A DNA stretch of 64,000 bases, taken from assembly GCA_945889445.1 (NCBI GenBank), contig CAMDBX010000007.1, positions 1-64,000 of the forward strand. The letters run 5' to 3'. Position 1 is the first letter of the stretch, and each line of letters starts with the position of its first letter. The stretch is from Rhizobium sp. Q54 (GTDB lineage: Bacteria; Pseudomonadota; Alphaproteobacteria; Rhizobiales; Aestuariivirgaceae). The notes beneath the pieces were generated by a model, which was given only the letters and a program-made list of their open reading frames with translations, did no database searches and was not told where the DNA came from. Shown in pieces: positions 26,353-34,384 of this stretch. Position numbers and translations under genes: made by a program.

Positions 26353-27525
26353 TTGACCAGGACAAGACTGCTGATCGTGGCCTTGTTTGGGCTGGTGCTC
26401 GCAGCCTGCGCCGGTCCGACGGTCGAATCGCTTCGCGACCCGGTGCCCGAGCCGCTGCTGAGCCGTTCCACCGTGCCGGGCTACAGCCATATCCGCTATT
26501 GGGGCGACAATGGCGACGGGTTCACCGATGCGATGCTGGAGGAAATCTCCGCGCAGCAGAAGGCGGCGGGGCTTTCGCCGACTGTCCGCAATTTTCTGGC
26601 CGTGTCGGGCGGCGGCAGCAACGGCGCCTTTGGGGCCGGCCTGCTGTCGGGCTGGACCAAGGCCGGCACGAGACCCGAATTCACCGTGGTCACCGGCGTC
26701 TCCACCGGATCGCTCATCGCGCCCTTCGCCTATCTGGGCCCCCCCTATGACGAATTGCTGACCGAGGCCTATACGGCGATATCCGGCGAGGACGTGTTCC
26801 GCAGGAAGCCACTCATCAGGGTTATTGGCTCGGCTTCGGCGGCCGACAACACGCCGCTCCGCAACCTCGTGGCCCGCTACGTCACCGACCAGATGGTGGC
26901 CGACATCGCGCGCGAGAATGCACGGGGTCGAAAGCTTCTCGTCGGTACGACCAACCTCGACGCCGGCCGGCCCGTCGTGTGGGATATCGGTGCCATCGCA
27001 TCGAGCGGGGTGCCGGAACGCAAGACCCTGATACAGGATATTCTTGTTGCCTCGTCCTCGATTCCCGGCGTTTTCCCTCCGGTCAAGATCAAGGTGGTGG
27101 CCGATGGCCGGACCTTTGACGAGATGCACGTCGATGGCGGCACGTCCAACCAGGCCTTCATGTTCCCCTCCAACTTCTCGGTGAAGGCGCAGGACGCCCG
27201 GCTGAACCGCAGCGGCATCAAGCGCACGCTGTTCGTCATCCGCAACGGCAAGGTGACGCCGCAATACACGATGGTGAAGCCGCGATTGGCAGCGATCGTC
27301 GGCCGGTCGATCAGCACGCTCATCACCACCCAGGGCGTGGGCGATCTTTATCGCATGTACGCCAATGCCCAGCGCGACAGAATCCTCTTCAAGTCCATCT
27401 GGGTGCCCGAAAGCTTCACCATGGAAGAAACGGAACCGTTCGATCCCGTCTTCATGAAGGCGCTCTACCAGCTTGGCCTCGAGATGGGGCGCAACGGCAT
27501 TCCCTGGGCAACGCAACCGCCGTAG
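26353..27525 (+). CDS. Patatin-like phospholipase lipoprotein
   Basis: A 390-aa protein beginning at a TTG codon with a lipoprotein signal (LVLAAC, lipidated Cys about residue 19). Patatin features are all visible: oxyanion-hole VSGGGSNGAFGAG near residue 80, nucleophile GVSTGS near residue 115, and catalytic Asp in VDGGTSN near residue 258. Such enzymes hydrolyse acyl esters of lipids, here at an envelope membrane. It follows the beta-barrel gene by 40 bases and may be co-expressed. Confidence 0.85.
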   Translation: MTRTRLLIVALFGLVLAACAGPTVESLRDPVPEPLLSRSTVPGYSHIRYWGDNGDGFTDAMLEEISAQQKAAGLSPTVRNFLAVSGGGSNGAFGAGLLSGWTKAGTRPEFTVVTGVSTGSLIAPFAYLGPPYDELLTEAYTAISGEDVFRRKPLIRVIGSASAADNTPLRNLVARYVTDQMVADIARENARGRKLLVGTTNLDAGRPVVWDIGAIASSGVPERKTLIQDILVASSSIPGVFPPVKIKVVADGRTFDEMHVDGGTSNQAFMFPSNFSVKAQDARLNRSGIKRTLFVIRNGKVTPQYTMVKPRLAAIVGRSISTLITTQGVGDLYRMYANAQRDRILFKSIWVPESFTMEETEPFDPVFMKALYQLGLEMGRNGIPWATQPP

Positions 27526-27662
27526 CCCAGCGGTTGCACGTGGCAAGCGAACATTGCGAGTTGTGAATATGATTACGTAGTTCCTCTCTTGCTCCACTTG
27601 CCTGCTGTCTTCTAGGACGGCGATCCAACATCGCTAAGTCGTTCGCAGCAGGACAATCCACC

Positions 27663-27842
27663 ATGACGCAGAAGAACAGGCTCACCACCGTACCCGACAC
27701 CGCGATGCTCTCGCTCTGCCGTGCGCTGGTGAACTTTCTCACCGACGAGGCGCAAGTGCGCGGCTGGCAGGATGTCAGCGAGCGGTTGCAGGCGGTGGAG
27801 GCCGCGCTGACGGCGCGCGGCGTGGCAGACACCTGCCCCTAG
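27663..27842 (+). CDS. Small hypothetical protein (59 aa)
   Basis: A 59-aa frame from ATG 27663 with AGGA upstream and codon usage like neighbouring genes. The sequence MTQKNRLTTVPDTAMLSLCR... ends in an amphipathic helix (SERLQAVEAALTARG). It lies between the patatin and AI-2E transporter genes on the same strand. No family is recognised. Longer frames on the opposite strand here are less convincing because they overlap the flanking genes. Confidence 0.45.
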   Translation: MTQKNRLTTVPDTAMLSLCRALVNFLTDEAQVRGWQDVSERLQAVEAALTARGVADTCP

Positions 27843-27900
27843 ACCGACTGTACACCCTCGCCCGTCGCGTGCTGTGATTGCCGCAACGGGACGGGACGAT

Positions 27901-29028
27901 ATGCAGCAGCCAGACGACAAACAACCCGCAATGTTCGGCACCGCGTCGCTGATGGAAAAATTCGCGCTGCTCCTGTTGTTCAGCCTGCTGCTGGCCGGCG
28001 TCTACCTTGTCCTGAAGCCCTTCATGCTGGGGCTGGCCTTTGCCGCCATTCTCGCGGTGGCAGCCTGGCCGGTGCGCAGCTGGCTGGTTGGCAGGGGCCT
28101 CTCCGGCAACATTGCGGCGGGAATCATGCTCTCGGCGCTACTGGTCTTCGTGCTGGTGCCGATCCTGGTCCTGGCACCGGACCTTGCCGTCGAGGTGAAG
28201 AGTCTTACCGGCCAGGGCATGACCTGGATCGAGTCCACGCCGCCGCTGCCCGGCTGGGTTACGGGCCTGCCGCTGGTCGGAGGCAAAATCGCCTCGACCT
28301 GGAGTGGCCTTCTCGCCCAGACGCCGGAATCGAAGGCGATGCTGATGTCCTATGCGGAGCCTGTCCGGCAGTTCCTGACCTCCGCCGCCTTCGGGCTGGC
28401 GACCAGCCTTCTGGACATATCATTGGCGCTCGTCGTCGCGACCACCTTCTGGTCACGTGGTGACAGGGTGGCGGTGGTGCTGCGTGACAGCCTGGGGCGA
28501 CTCGGCGGACCGCAGCTCGCGGCCTTGACGGACGTGGCCGCCGGCGCGACGCGCGGCGTGTTCTACGGCATCGTCGGCACCGCAGCGGTCCAGGGACTGC
28601 TGATGACGGCCGGCCTTCTCATTGCCGGCGTGCCTGGCGCGGCTCCGCTCGGCTTCGTCACGCTGATCTTCGCCATCAGCCAGTTCGGCGGAGCGCTGAT
28701 CAACATCGTATGGGGCGGTGCTGCGTGGTGGCTCTACGCGCAGTCCGGCATGGATGCCGCATTCTGGTTCGTGGTGCTGTGGGGCCTGATGGTGACCTTC
28801 AGCGATAATCTGCTCAAGCCACTGTTGATCGGATCCAGCATCAAGCTCCCGCTCATGCTGGTCATCCTTGGTGTGTTCGGCGGTTTCCTGTCCTTCGGCT
28901 TCCTCGGCCTGTTCATCGGGCCGACGCTGCTGGCGGTTGCCTTCGAGCTGCTGGCCGCATGGCGCCGCCGCAAGCCTGCGGAAAACTCCTCTTCGTCGCA
29001 GGGTTCGCCAATCGACGGGGCCGCATAG
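27901..29028 (+). CDS. AI-2E family transporter (PerM-like)
   Basis: A 375-aa inner-membrane protein with about seven or eight hydrophobic segments, including LLLLFSLLLAGVYLVL, MLGLAFAAILAVAAW, a re-entrant region VQGLLMTAGLLIAGVPGA, and the conserved C-terminal pattern DNLLKPLLIGSSIKLP followed by LGLFIGPTLLA. These are signatures of the AI-2E/PerM family; members include TqsA, and substrates are mostly unproven. The ATG at 27901 is preferred over a GTG at 27874 that lacks a ribosome site. Confidence 0.88.
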   Translation: MQQPDDKQPAMFGTASLMEKFALLLLFSLLLAGVYLVLKPFMLGLAFAAILAVAAWPVRSWLVGRGLSGNIAAGIMLSALLVFVLVPILVLAPDLAVEVKSLTGQGMTWIESTPPLPGWVTGLPLVGGKIASTWSGLLAQTPESKAMLMSYAEPVRQFLTSAAFGLATSLLDISLALVVATTFWSRGDRVAVVLRDSLGRLGGPQLAALTDVAAGATRGVFYGIVGTAAVQGLLMTAGLLIAGVPGAAPLGFVTLIFAISQFGGALINIVWGGAAWWLYAQSGMDAAFWFVVLWGLMVTFSDNLLKPLLIGSSIKLPLMLVILGVFGGFLSFGFLGLFIGPTLLAVAFELLAAWRRRKPAENSSSSQGSPIDGAA

Positions 29029-29208
29029 ATTGCGCCTGCAGGACAAGCCCCGTCACAGCGACTGATCCCCCGGCGACCCTTGCACCCGGGCGCGGTTTGA
29101 AGCGTTGCCATCATGGTCTCCAGGCGCGTGCAGCGCGCCTTGCGCGGCAGCACTAAGCGTGCTGAGTTGCGCCGCAACGAAAATGAAATTGTGTGGGGAC
29201 GGACTGAC

Positions 29209-29619
29209 ATGAGGCTTGGATCGCTGGTAGTTGGGGTGATGATGTTGTCTGCCGGAGCGGCGTTGGCCGATGGGTATCCGGCTATTCCGCTGTTCTCCGG
29301 CAACAAGACGGTGATGGATGAGACTATCGCCTATCCGACGCAGGGACAGGCGATGGTGAATGCTTTGGTCGTCGTGCTCGGACCTGGCGAGAAGACGGTA
29401 CTGCACAAGCACGGCGTTCCAACCTTTATCCATGTGCTCGAGGGCGAAGTGACGGTGGATTATGAAGGTCGCGGTACGCGTACCTACCGCCAGGGAGAAT
29501 CCTTCCTTGAGGCGATGGACGTCACCCATGCCGGCATCAATACCGGAACAGTGCCGGTGAAGATCCTCGCGGTCTACATGGGTGCCGATGGCGCCAAGGA
29601 CGTGATCAAGCAGCCGTAG
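29209..29619 (+). CDS. Exported cupin-domain protein
   Basis: A 136-aa precursor with a signal peptide ending GAALA (about residue 22). The mature protein is a small double-stranded beta-helix: cupin motif 1 is LHKHGVPTFIHVLEGEVTV, with His residues able to bind a metal, and motif 2 is around EAMDVTHAGINTG. It is likely a periplasmic metal-binding cupin; no reaction can be assigned. The longer upstream frame adds a basic leader without homology. Confidence 0.78.
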   Translation: MRLGSLVVGVMMLSAGAALADGYPAIPLFSGNKTVMDETIAYPTQGQAMVNALVVVLGPGEKTVLHKHGVPTFIHVLEGEVTVDYEGRGTRTYRQGESFLEAMDVTHAGINTGTVPVKILAVYMGADGAKDVIKQP

Positions 29620-29626
29620 CGGTCGT

Positions 29627-30007
29627 TCAGTCGGCGCGGCGCTGTCGCCAGAATGACAGGCGGGGTCTCGCGTCGCCGCTGTCTCGCTGGCGCAGATAGC
29701 GGATGTAGAAGAACACGCTGATCCAGCTAACGATTGCAGGGTAAAGTGCGAAGGTGGTGTAGGCAAGGCTTGGCGGCGCGGTGCGGCCTGTCAGCGTTGC
29801 AATGCTCAGCGCGCTGAGCAGGATCACCATGACGATGGCCATGGATTGCGCCGTCTGCAGCGCGCCGCGAAATGCACCGATGGCGACAAAGCCCCAGAAG
29901 AACAGCATGATAAAGAAACTGCTTTGGAGCTGCTTGCCCACAATGAAGGCATGAACCGACAGGGCGGATGCGATCCAGAACAATCCCCAGTAGCGCTTCG
30001 CCTGCAT
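29627..30007 (-). CDS. Small integral membrane protein, unknown
   Basis: A 126-aa protein with four predicted membrane helices: YWGLFWIASALSVHAFIV, FFIMLFFWGFVAIGAF, AIVMVILLSALSIATL and YPAIVSWISVFFYI, followed by a basic, arginine-rich C-terminal tail. The start ATG at 30005-30007 is preferred to an upstream TTG. It converges on the cupin gene with a 7-base gap. No family is recognised. Confidence 0.6.
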   Translation of the reverse strand: MQAKRYWGLFWIASALSVHAFIVGKQLQSSFFIMLFFWGFVAIGAFRGALQTAQSMAIVMVILLSALSIATLTGRTAPPSLAYTTFALYPAIVSWISVFFYIRYLRQRDSGDARPRLSFWRQRRAD

Positions 30008-30276
30008 GGCCGATCCCGTCAAAACCCACCAAATGGCCAGCGAGCAGCGACCCGCCGCCCGCGCCAAAGTGCAGTTTGCAGAAGCACGATTAACAGAGTT
30101 TCATTCGGCTGTCTCAACTGCGCCGCCTTCAGTCTTAATGAATGCCTTGTCGTGAATGCAATCTGGAGAAGAGGAACCGACCGTTTGCGAGCGCCGCTGC
30201 GAATGTGTTTGCATGTCGGCACAAGCTGGCCCAATTCTGGTTCCAGTTCGCCTTGTTGGTTTGATGGAGTGATCTG

Positions 30277-30549
30277 TTGGCGGTTAATGCTTTCTCGTGG
30301 CTCACTGCTGCCACGCCGGCGTGGCTCAGTCTCTGCATTATCGCAGCCTTGGGCGCGGTGGCCTGGCAGCTCTGGCGGACCATCAGGCGCATCGATCGCC
30401 ACGCTGAAAGCATCGCGCACATGGATGAATGGGCCGATGTCGTGGACCAGTCGCTGATGCGCATCGAGGAGCGGACGCGTCGCGCCCCGTCGCCGGCCGC
30501 CCCGGCGCCGCGTTCGGCGGTTGACTTCAAGAAATGGGGCCAGAAGTAG
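30277..30549 (+). CDS. Small single-pass membrane protein (90 aa)
   Basis: A 90-aa frame starting at TTG with GGAG seven bases upstream. It has one hydrophobic helix (AWLSLCIIAALGAVAWQLW, about residues 15-33), then a charged helix rich in Arg/Asp/Glu and a Pro/Ala-rich stretch before FKKWGQK. The layout suggests an inner-membrane anchor with a cytoplasmic coiled segment. No family is recognised, and the non-ATG start lowers confidence. Confidence 0.5.
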   Translation: MAVNAFSWLTAATPAWLSLCIIAALGAVAWQLWRTIRRIDRHAESIAHMDEWADVVDQSLMRIEERTRRAPSPAAPAPRSAVDFKKWGQK

Positions 30550-30575
30550 CCACCACGCCGCACTCGCCCGAGACG

Positions 30576-31115
30576 TCATGATGCGACGCGCGGCCGGTCG
30601 ATCTCCCGCCTGCTCAGCAGCATGGCGATGACATAGCGCACAAGCAGAATTTCATGCGCCGCCTCTGTGCGGAGGCCCCAACGGTTTCCGGAACGCGCCG
30701 GTCGTCCGCCACCATTCACCGCGTCGCGATAGTCCGCATAGATCATGAAGCTGTCATCGACATTGCCGCGATACAGATCCACAACGCGCTTCAGGTCCGC
30801 CAGCGCATGGCGTCGTCGCGGGTGTCCATCGGGCAGGACGCAGCTCATGAAGGCAGCTTCCGAGGCGCCCATCTCATCTGCAATGCTGGCGAGGACCTTT
30901 CGCATCACCTTGCGCTTGTCGGGTTCGGAGAAAGAATCCTGGCAGACATGCTCAGTGACCACGGCGATCCAGAAGAACAGCAGGGTGCAGCAATAGGGAG
31001 ACTTCCACATCGGCGCCATCAGAGAAGGCCGCCGCGAGTCCAGTATCTGCAAGGGCCGCACCGCGATGCGCCGGATACGCTGCACCGATCTGCGCAGGCG
31101 TAGCCATTGCAGCAT
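30576..31115 (-). CDS. Hypothetical protein with one hydrophobic segment
   Basis: A 179-aa protein: an arginine-rich N-terminus, a hydrophobic stretch (YCCTLLFFWIAVV, about residues 41-53) and a soluble C-terminal half with charged helices. It starts 6 bases after the stop of the large coiled-coil gene on the same strand, so it is probably translated from the same transcript and works with that protein. Later in-frame ATGs (LMAPMWKSPY) are possible starts. No family is recognised. Confidence 0.55.
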   Translation of the reverse strand: MLQWLRLRRSVQRIRRIAVRPLQILDSRRPSLMAPMWKSPYCCTLLFFWIAVVTEHVCQDSFSEPDKRKVMRKVLASIADEMGASEAAFMSCVLPDGHPRRRHALADLKRVVDLYRGNVDDSFMIYADYRDAVNGGGRPARSGNRWGLRTEAAHEILLVRYVIAMLLSRREIDRPRVAS

Positions 31116-31121
31116 GTGGGT

Positions 31122-33146
31122 TCAGTGGCCCGACGGTGCGTCGGTCCCCTCGGGGCCGTCCTGTGCCACTGTCGTTGCGCTCTGTGACCTGGCGTTCGAC
31201 AAGGGCAGGAGCTTGCTCTCGAGTCCCCGGGTGAAGGTCTCGTTGACCTCATCCAGTTCCCGGCGGAAGCGCTCGACCGACAGGAAGATGAAGTCAACAT
31301 AGCCTTGCAACACGGCCTCGGTGGTTTCGGTGGCCGTCTTGCGGAACTCCTGGCTCAGCACCTCCGAGCGTTCGGCCACGCCATCGAACGAGCGCTCGAG
31401 GCCGGATTGAAGGTCGTGGAGCGTTTCCTGCGTCAATGCCGAGAGCCTGGCGGGAACGGCATCGACGATCTGCCGCATCTGGTCAGAAAGCCCGAATAGC
31501 GAGCCTTTGAGTGCGCCATCGATCCGCGACACTTCGGCATCCATGCGATGGGCCACCTCGCCAGGCAGATCCTTGATGATGGTGGCGATGCGGCTGGAAC
31601 TACGCTCGGCCGTCTCGCCGATGATGCCTTCGAAACGCGCCGTATCGGAGCTGACGCGCTGCATGAGTTCCGTCGATGTCGCTGCGAGGCGGGTCTGCAG
31701 GCTCAAGACCGAGGTCTCGATCTCGTGGCTCACCAGACCGGCGACGCGGCTGGCCACGTCGTTCAGATCCGCCAACGATACCGCGATATTGTCGCCGATG
31801 CGCCGGTCGAGGGACGAGAGCGAATCGTTGAGGCTTGCGAGGGCCTTGTCGGCGGCGCCTGTCACTTCGGCCACGGGCTGCTGCAGCCGGTTGACCACCG
31901 CGGCCGCCGTGTCAACGAGAAGGTCGATCTCGCGTGACAGTCCGGAGACGCGGGCCGATTCCTCCGCGACGATCGACTCCAGCATCTCGCGGAAGCGCCC
32001 GGCATGGGACTCGACGGCGTCCTGGAAGAGGCCGGCGCCCGTGGCAGAGAGCTCCGTGAAGGCTCGGCGGCTGTTGTCGAGAGCCGCGCTGATGTCCTTG
32101 GTCAACTGGTCGATGACCTCGATATTCGCGGTGGAGAGCAGCGCCGCGTCGGCAATTGTTTCCGACATGGGTGCAAGGCGGCCGACAGTGGCCTCCAGCT
32201 GCTCGGGAAGCTTGGCAATCGAGGTTTCGAGCCTGAGCATGCGCTTGTCGATCTCGGGGACCACCGTGTGATTGGCGCTGTTGAAGCTGTCGAGGCAAAG
32301 CTTCAGATCCTGTGTGCTTTGCTGCACCCTGCCGCTGATTGTTTCAAGAATGCCGCCGGCATTCTGCGACACGGACCCAAGCGACATGACCGCGGATTCG
32401 AGCTTGGAGATCACCGGCATGACCTCGGTGGAAATCATCATGCCCGTCCGATGCAGGGCCTCGCGCTGAGCTTCGCCCGCCTCCACGATGCCGCGCATGT
32501 TGGCGTTGTTGAGCTCTGATGCGGAGGCCGAATGGTGGATCGAGGTCTCGATCTGGTTCGCCAGCTGCGCACTCTTTTCCTCTAGTTGCGCCATGCGGGC
32601 ATCGATGTCGGCGAAAACGGTCTCGAAGGAGGCGTTGACCCTTTGTCCCGCTTCGTCGACCAGCGTACTGGGTTCGTGGAAGCGCTGCGTCGCCAGCATG
32701 ATGCGGCGTAGAATGTCATTGTTGACGATGTGGCGGTGGGCTGACACCGCAAACATCCATTGAATGGCGGTGATCAGTGCAAGCGATATCCAGAACATCG
32801 AATACTGAGACGGCGTGCGGGCCAGTGCGGAAAGCGCCGACGCGCTGCCGAAACCCATGGCCAGGACGAACAGCACCCCGATGCCGACTGACGAAGCAAG
32901 CGCTGTCCAGAAGTGGCGCGATCCCACGAAAGCCGCGGCATGACGACGGCGGTGAGCGAGGCGCCGGCCGTCGTCGTTGGCGGGCCTTGCCTGCACGGCC
33001 TCGAACTCGGCAATGTCCTTGCGCGACGAGAGCGGCCGCGAGCCAAGAAGCTCATCGGTCCAGAAACCGGAGCGCTCCTGCGCGCCGTCCAGATAAAGTT
33101 CTTCGAGCTGCAGGTTCCGCGCAGGCTTTTTCCTGGATGACGTCAT
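31122..33146 (-). CDS. Large membrane-anchored coiled-coil protein (apolipoprotein/MCP-like)
   Basis: A 674-aa protein. A charged N-terminus (about 75 residues) precedes two hydrophobic helices near residues 80-100 (FWTALASSVGIGVLFVLAMG) and 110-130 (FWISLALITAIQWMFAVSA). The remaining 530 residues are a long amphipathic heptad-like helix region rich in Ala, Ser, Glu and Leu, resembling apolipoprotein or chemoreceptor stalks but with no recognisable signalling hairpin. The start MTSSRKK at 33146 has a GGGGGA site. Function unknown; possibly a scaffold coupled to the next gene. Confidence 0.65.
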   Translation of the reverse strand: MTSSRKKPARNLQLEELYLDGAQERSGFWTDELLGSRPLSSRKDIAEFEAVQARPANDDGRRLAHRRRHAAAFVGSRHFWTALASSVGIGVLFVLAMGFGSASALSALARTPSQYSMFWISLALITAIQWMFAVSAHRHIVNNDILRRIMLATQRFHEPSTLVDEAGQRVNASFETVFADIDARMAQLEEKSAQLANQIETSIHHSASASELNNANMRGIVEAGEAQREALHRTGMMISTEVMPVISKLESAVMSLGSVSQNAGGILETISGRVQQSTQDLKLCLDSFNSANHTVVPEIDKRMLRLETSIAKLPEQLEATVGRLAPMSETIADAALLSTANIEVIDQLTKDISAALDNSRRAFTELSATGAGLFQDAVESHAGRFREMLESIVAEESARVSGLSREIDLLVDTAAAVVNRLQQPVAEVTGAADKALASLNDSLSSLDRRIGDNIAVSLADLNDVASRVAGLVSHEIETSVLSLQTRLAATSTELMQRVSSDTARFEGIIGETAERSSSRIATIIKDLPGEVAHRMDAEVSRIDGALKGSLFGLSDQMRQIVDAVPARLSALTQETLHDLQSGLERSFDGVAERSEVLSQEFRKTATETTEAVLQGYVDFIFLSVERFRRELDEVNETFTRGLESKLLPLSNARSQSATTVAQDGPEGTDAPSGH

Positions 33147-33284
33147 TCTCAAAAATCCCCCGGGCCCATGCGGGCACTCGCACATGAAACCGATTGTAGT
33201 CTGTCATGTCGCGATGCCTACGGAAATTGCGCGAACTGTGGATAACTACCGGGGCTGTCCACAACCTATGCTGGCCTTGGCGCG

Positions 33285-33377
33285 TCAGAGCACCGCCAGG
33301 CGGATCACATAGGCGATGCCGGTGACGGCCACCACCCCGGCAAGGTAGAGGCCGAGGAACCAGAGCCCTTGGCGCAT
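33285..33377 (-). CDS. DUF2474 small membrane subunit of the bd-type oxidase
   Basis: A 30-aa single-helix protein, MRQGLWFLGLYLAGVVAV... to ...IRLAVL, whose start overlaps the cydB stop by 1 nt (TGATG). Position, size and the W-x2-L-x2-Y pattern match DUF2474, the small CydX-like peptide accompanying cyanide-insensitive bd oxidases, which probably stabilises the CydAB complex in the inner membrane. It is short enough to be missed by automated gene calling. Confidence 0.75.
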   Translation of the reverse strand: MRQGLWFLGLYLAGVVAVTGIAYVIRLAVL

Positions 33378-34381
33378 CAGTGGTAGGTCTCGCCCGGGCG
33401 CACCTTGCCGCGGAACACCCAGTAGGAATAGCCGGTATAGGCAAGGATCATCGGCACCAGCACGACGGCGCCGACCAGGAGGAAGCGCAGCGAGGTGTCC
33501 GGAGCTGCCGCGTCCCAGATCGTCACCGAAGGCGGGATCAGGTGCGGATAGAAGCTGATGCCAAGCCCCGCATAACTCAGGATGAAGATTGCCACCGTCG
33601 CCAGGAAGGGCCGGTAGGTGAGCCCGTCCCGCAGCCCCGTCCACAGCATCCAGGCCGCCGCGGCCAGCAGCACGGGCACGACCGCGCTGTAGAGCCCGGA
33701 GGGCCACCCGAACCAGCGCTGCAGATACTCCGGCCGCAGCAGCGGCGTGGCGATGCTCACGGCGCCGATGAGCGCCAGAAGCGTCAGGCCCAGAGGTTTG
33801 GCCAGACGCTGCGCGCGTGCCAGTGTGGCGCCTTCCGTCTTCATGATCAGCCAGGTGGCGCCGAGCGTGGCATAGCCCACCACCAGGGCCAGCGCAGTGA
33901 GCAGTGAGAACGGTGTCGCCCAATCCCAGTTGCCGCCGCCATAGCTGCGGCCTGAGACGGTGATGCCCTGCACCAGCGTGCCCAGCGCCATGCCCTGGGC
34001 GATTGCAGCCACCAGCGAGCCGCCCCAGAAGGCGACTTCCCAGAACAGCTTCATGCGCTCCGTGCGATGCACGAACTCGAAGGCGACGCCCCGGAATATG
34101 AGACCGAGCAGCATGGCAATGATCAGCGGGTAAAGGGCCGGCATGACAATGGCATAGCCCAGCGGAAAGACCGCGAAGAGGCCGCCACCGCCCAGCACCA
34201 GCCATGTTTCGTTTCCGTCCCATACCGGCGCCACGCTGCTCATGGCGAGCATGCGCTCGTCGCGGTCCTTGAGGAAGGGGAACAGGATGCCGATGCCGAG
34301 GTCGAAGCCGTCCAGCAGCACATACATCAGCACGGCGACGGCGATGAGCCCGGCCCAGATGAAGGCATAGTCGATGACCAT
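33377..34381 (-). CDS. cydB: Cytochrome bd-type ubiquinol oxidase subunit II
   Basis: A 334-aa integral membrane protein with about eight or nine helices. It begins MVIDYAFIWAGLIAVAVLMY and carries LLDGFDLGIG and WDGNETWLVLGGGGLFA, the invariant CydB/CioB N-terminal signatures. With CydA it oxidises ubiquinol and reduces oxygen to water without pumping protons. It starts 3 bases after the cydA stop, within the cydA-cydB-DUF2474 operon. Confidence 0.95.
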   Translation of the reverse strand: MVIDYAFIWAGLIAVAVLMYVLLDGFDLGIGILFPFLKDRDERMLAMSSVAPVWDGNETWLVLGGGGLFAVFPLGYAIVMPALYPLIIAMLLGLIFRGVAFEFVHRTERMKLFWEVAFWGGSLVAAIAQGMALGTLVQGITVSGRSYGGGNWDWATPFSLLTALALVVGYATLGATWLIMKTEGATLARAQRLAKPLGLTLLALIGAVSIATPLLRPEYLQRWFGWPSGLYSAVVPVLLAAAAWMLWTGLRDGLTYRPFLATVAIFILSYAGLGISFYPHLIPPSVTIWDAAAPDTSLRFLLVGAVVLVPMILAYTGYSYWVFRGKVRPGETYH

Positions 34382-34384
34382 GGC

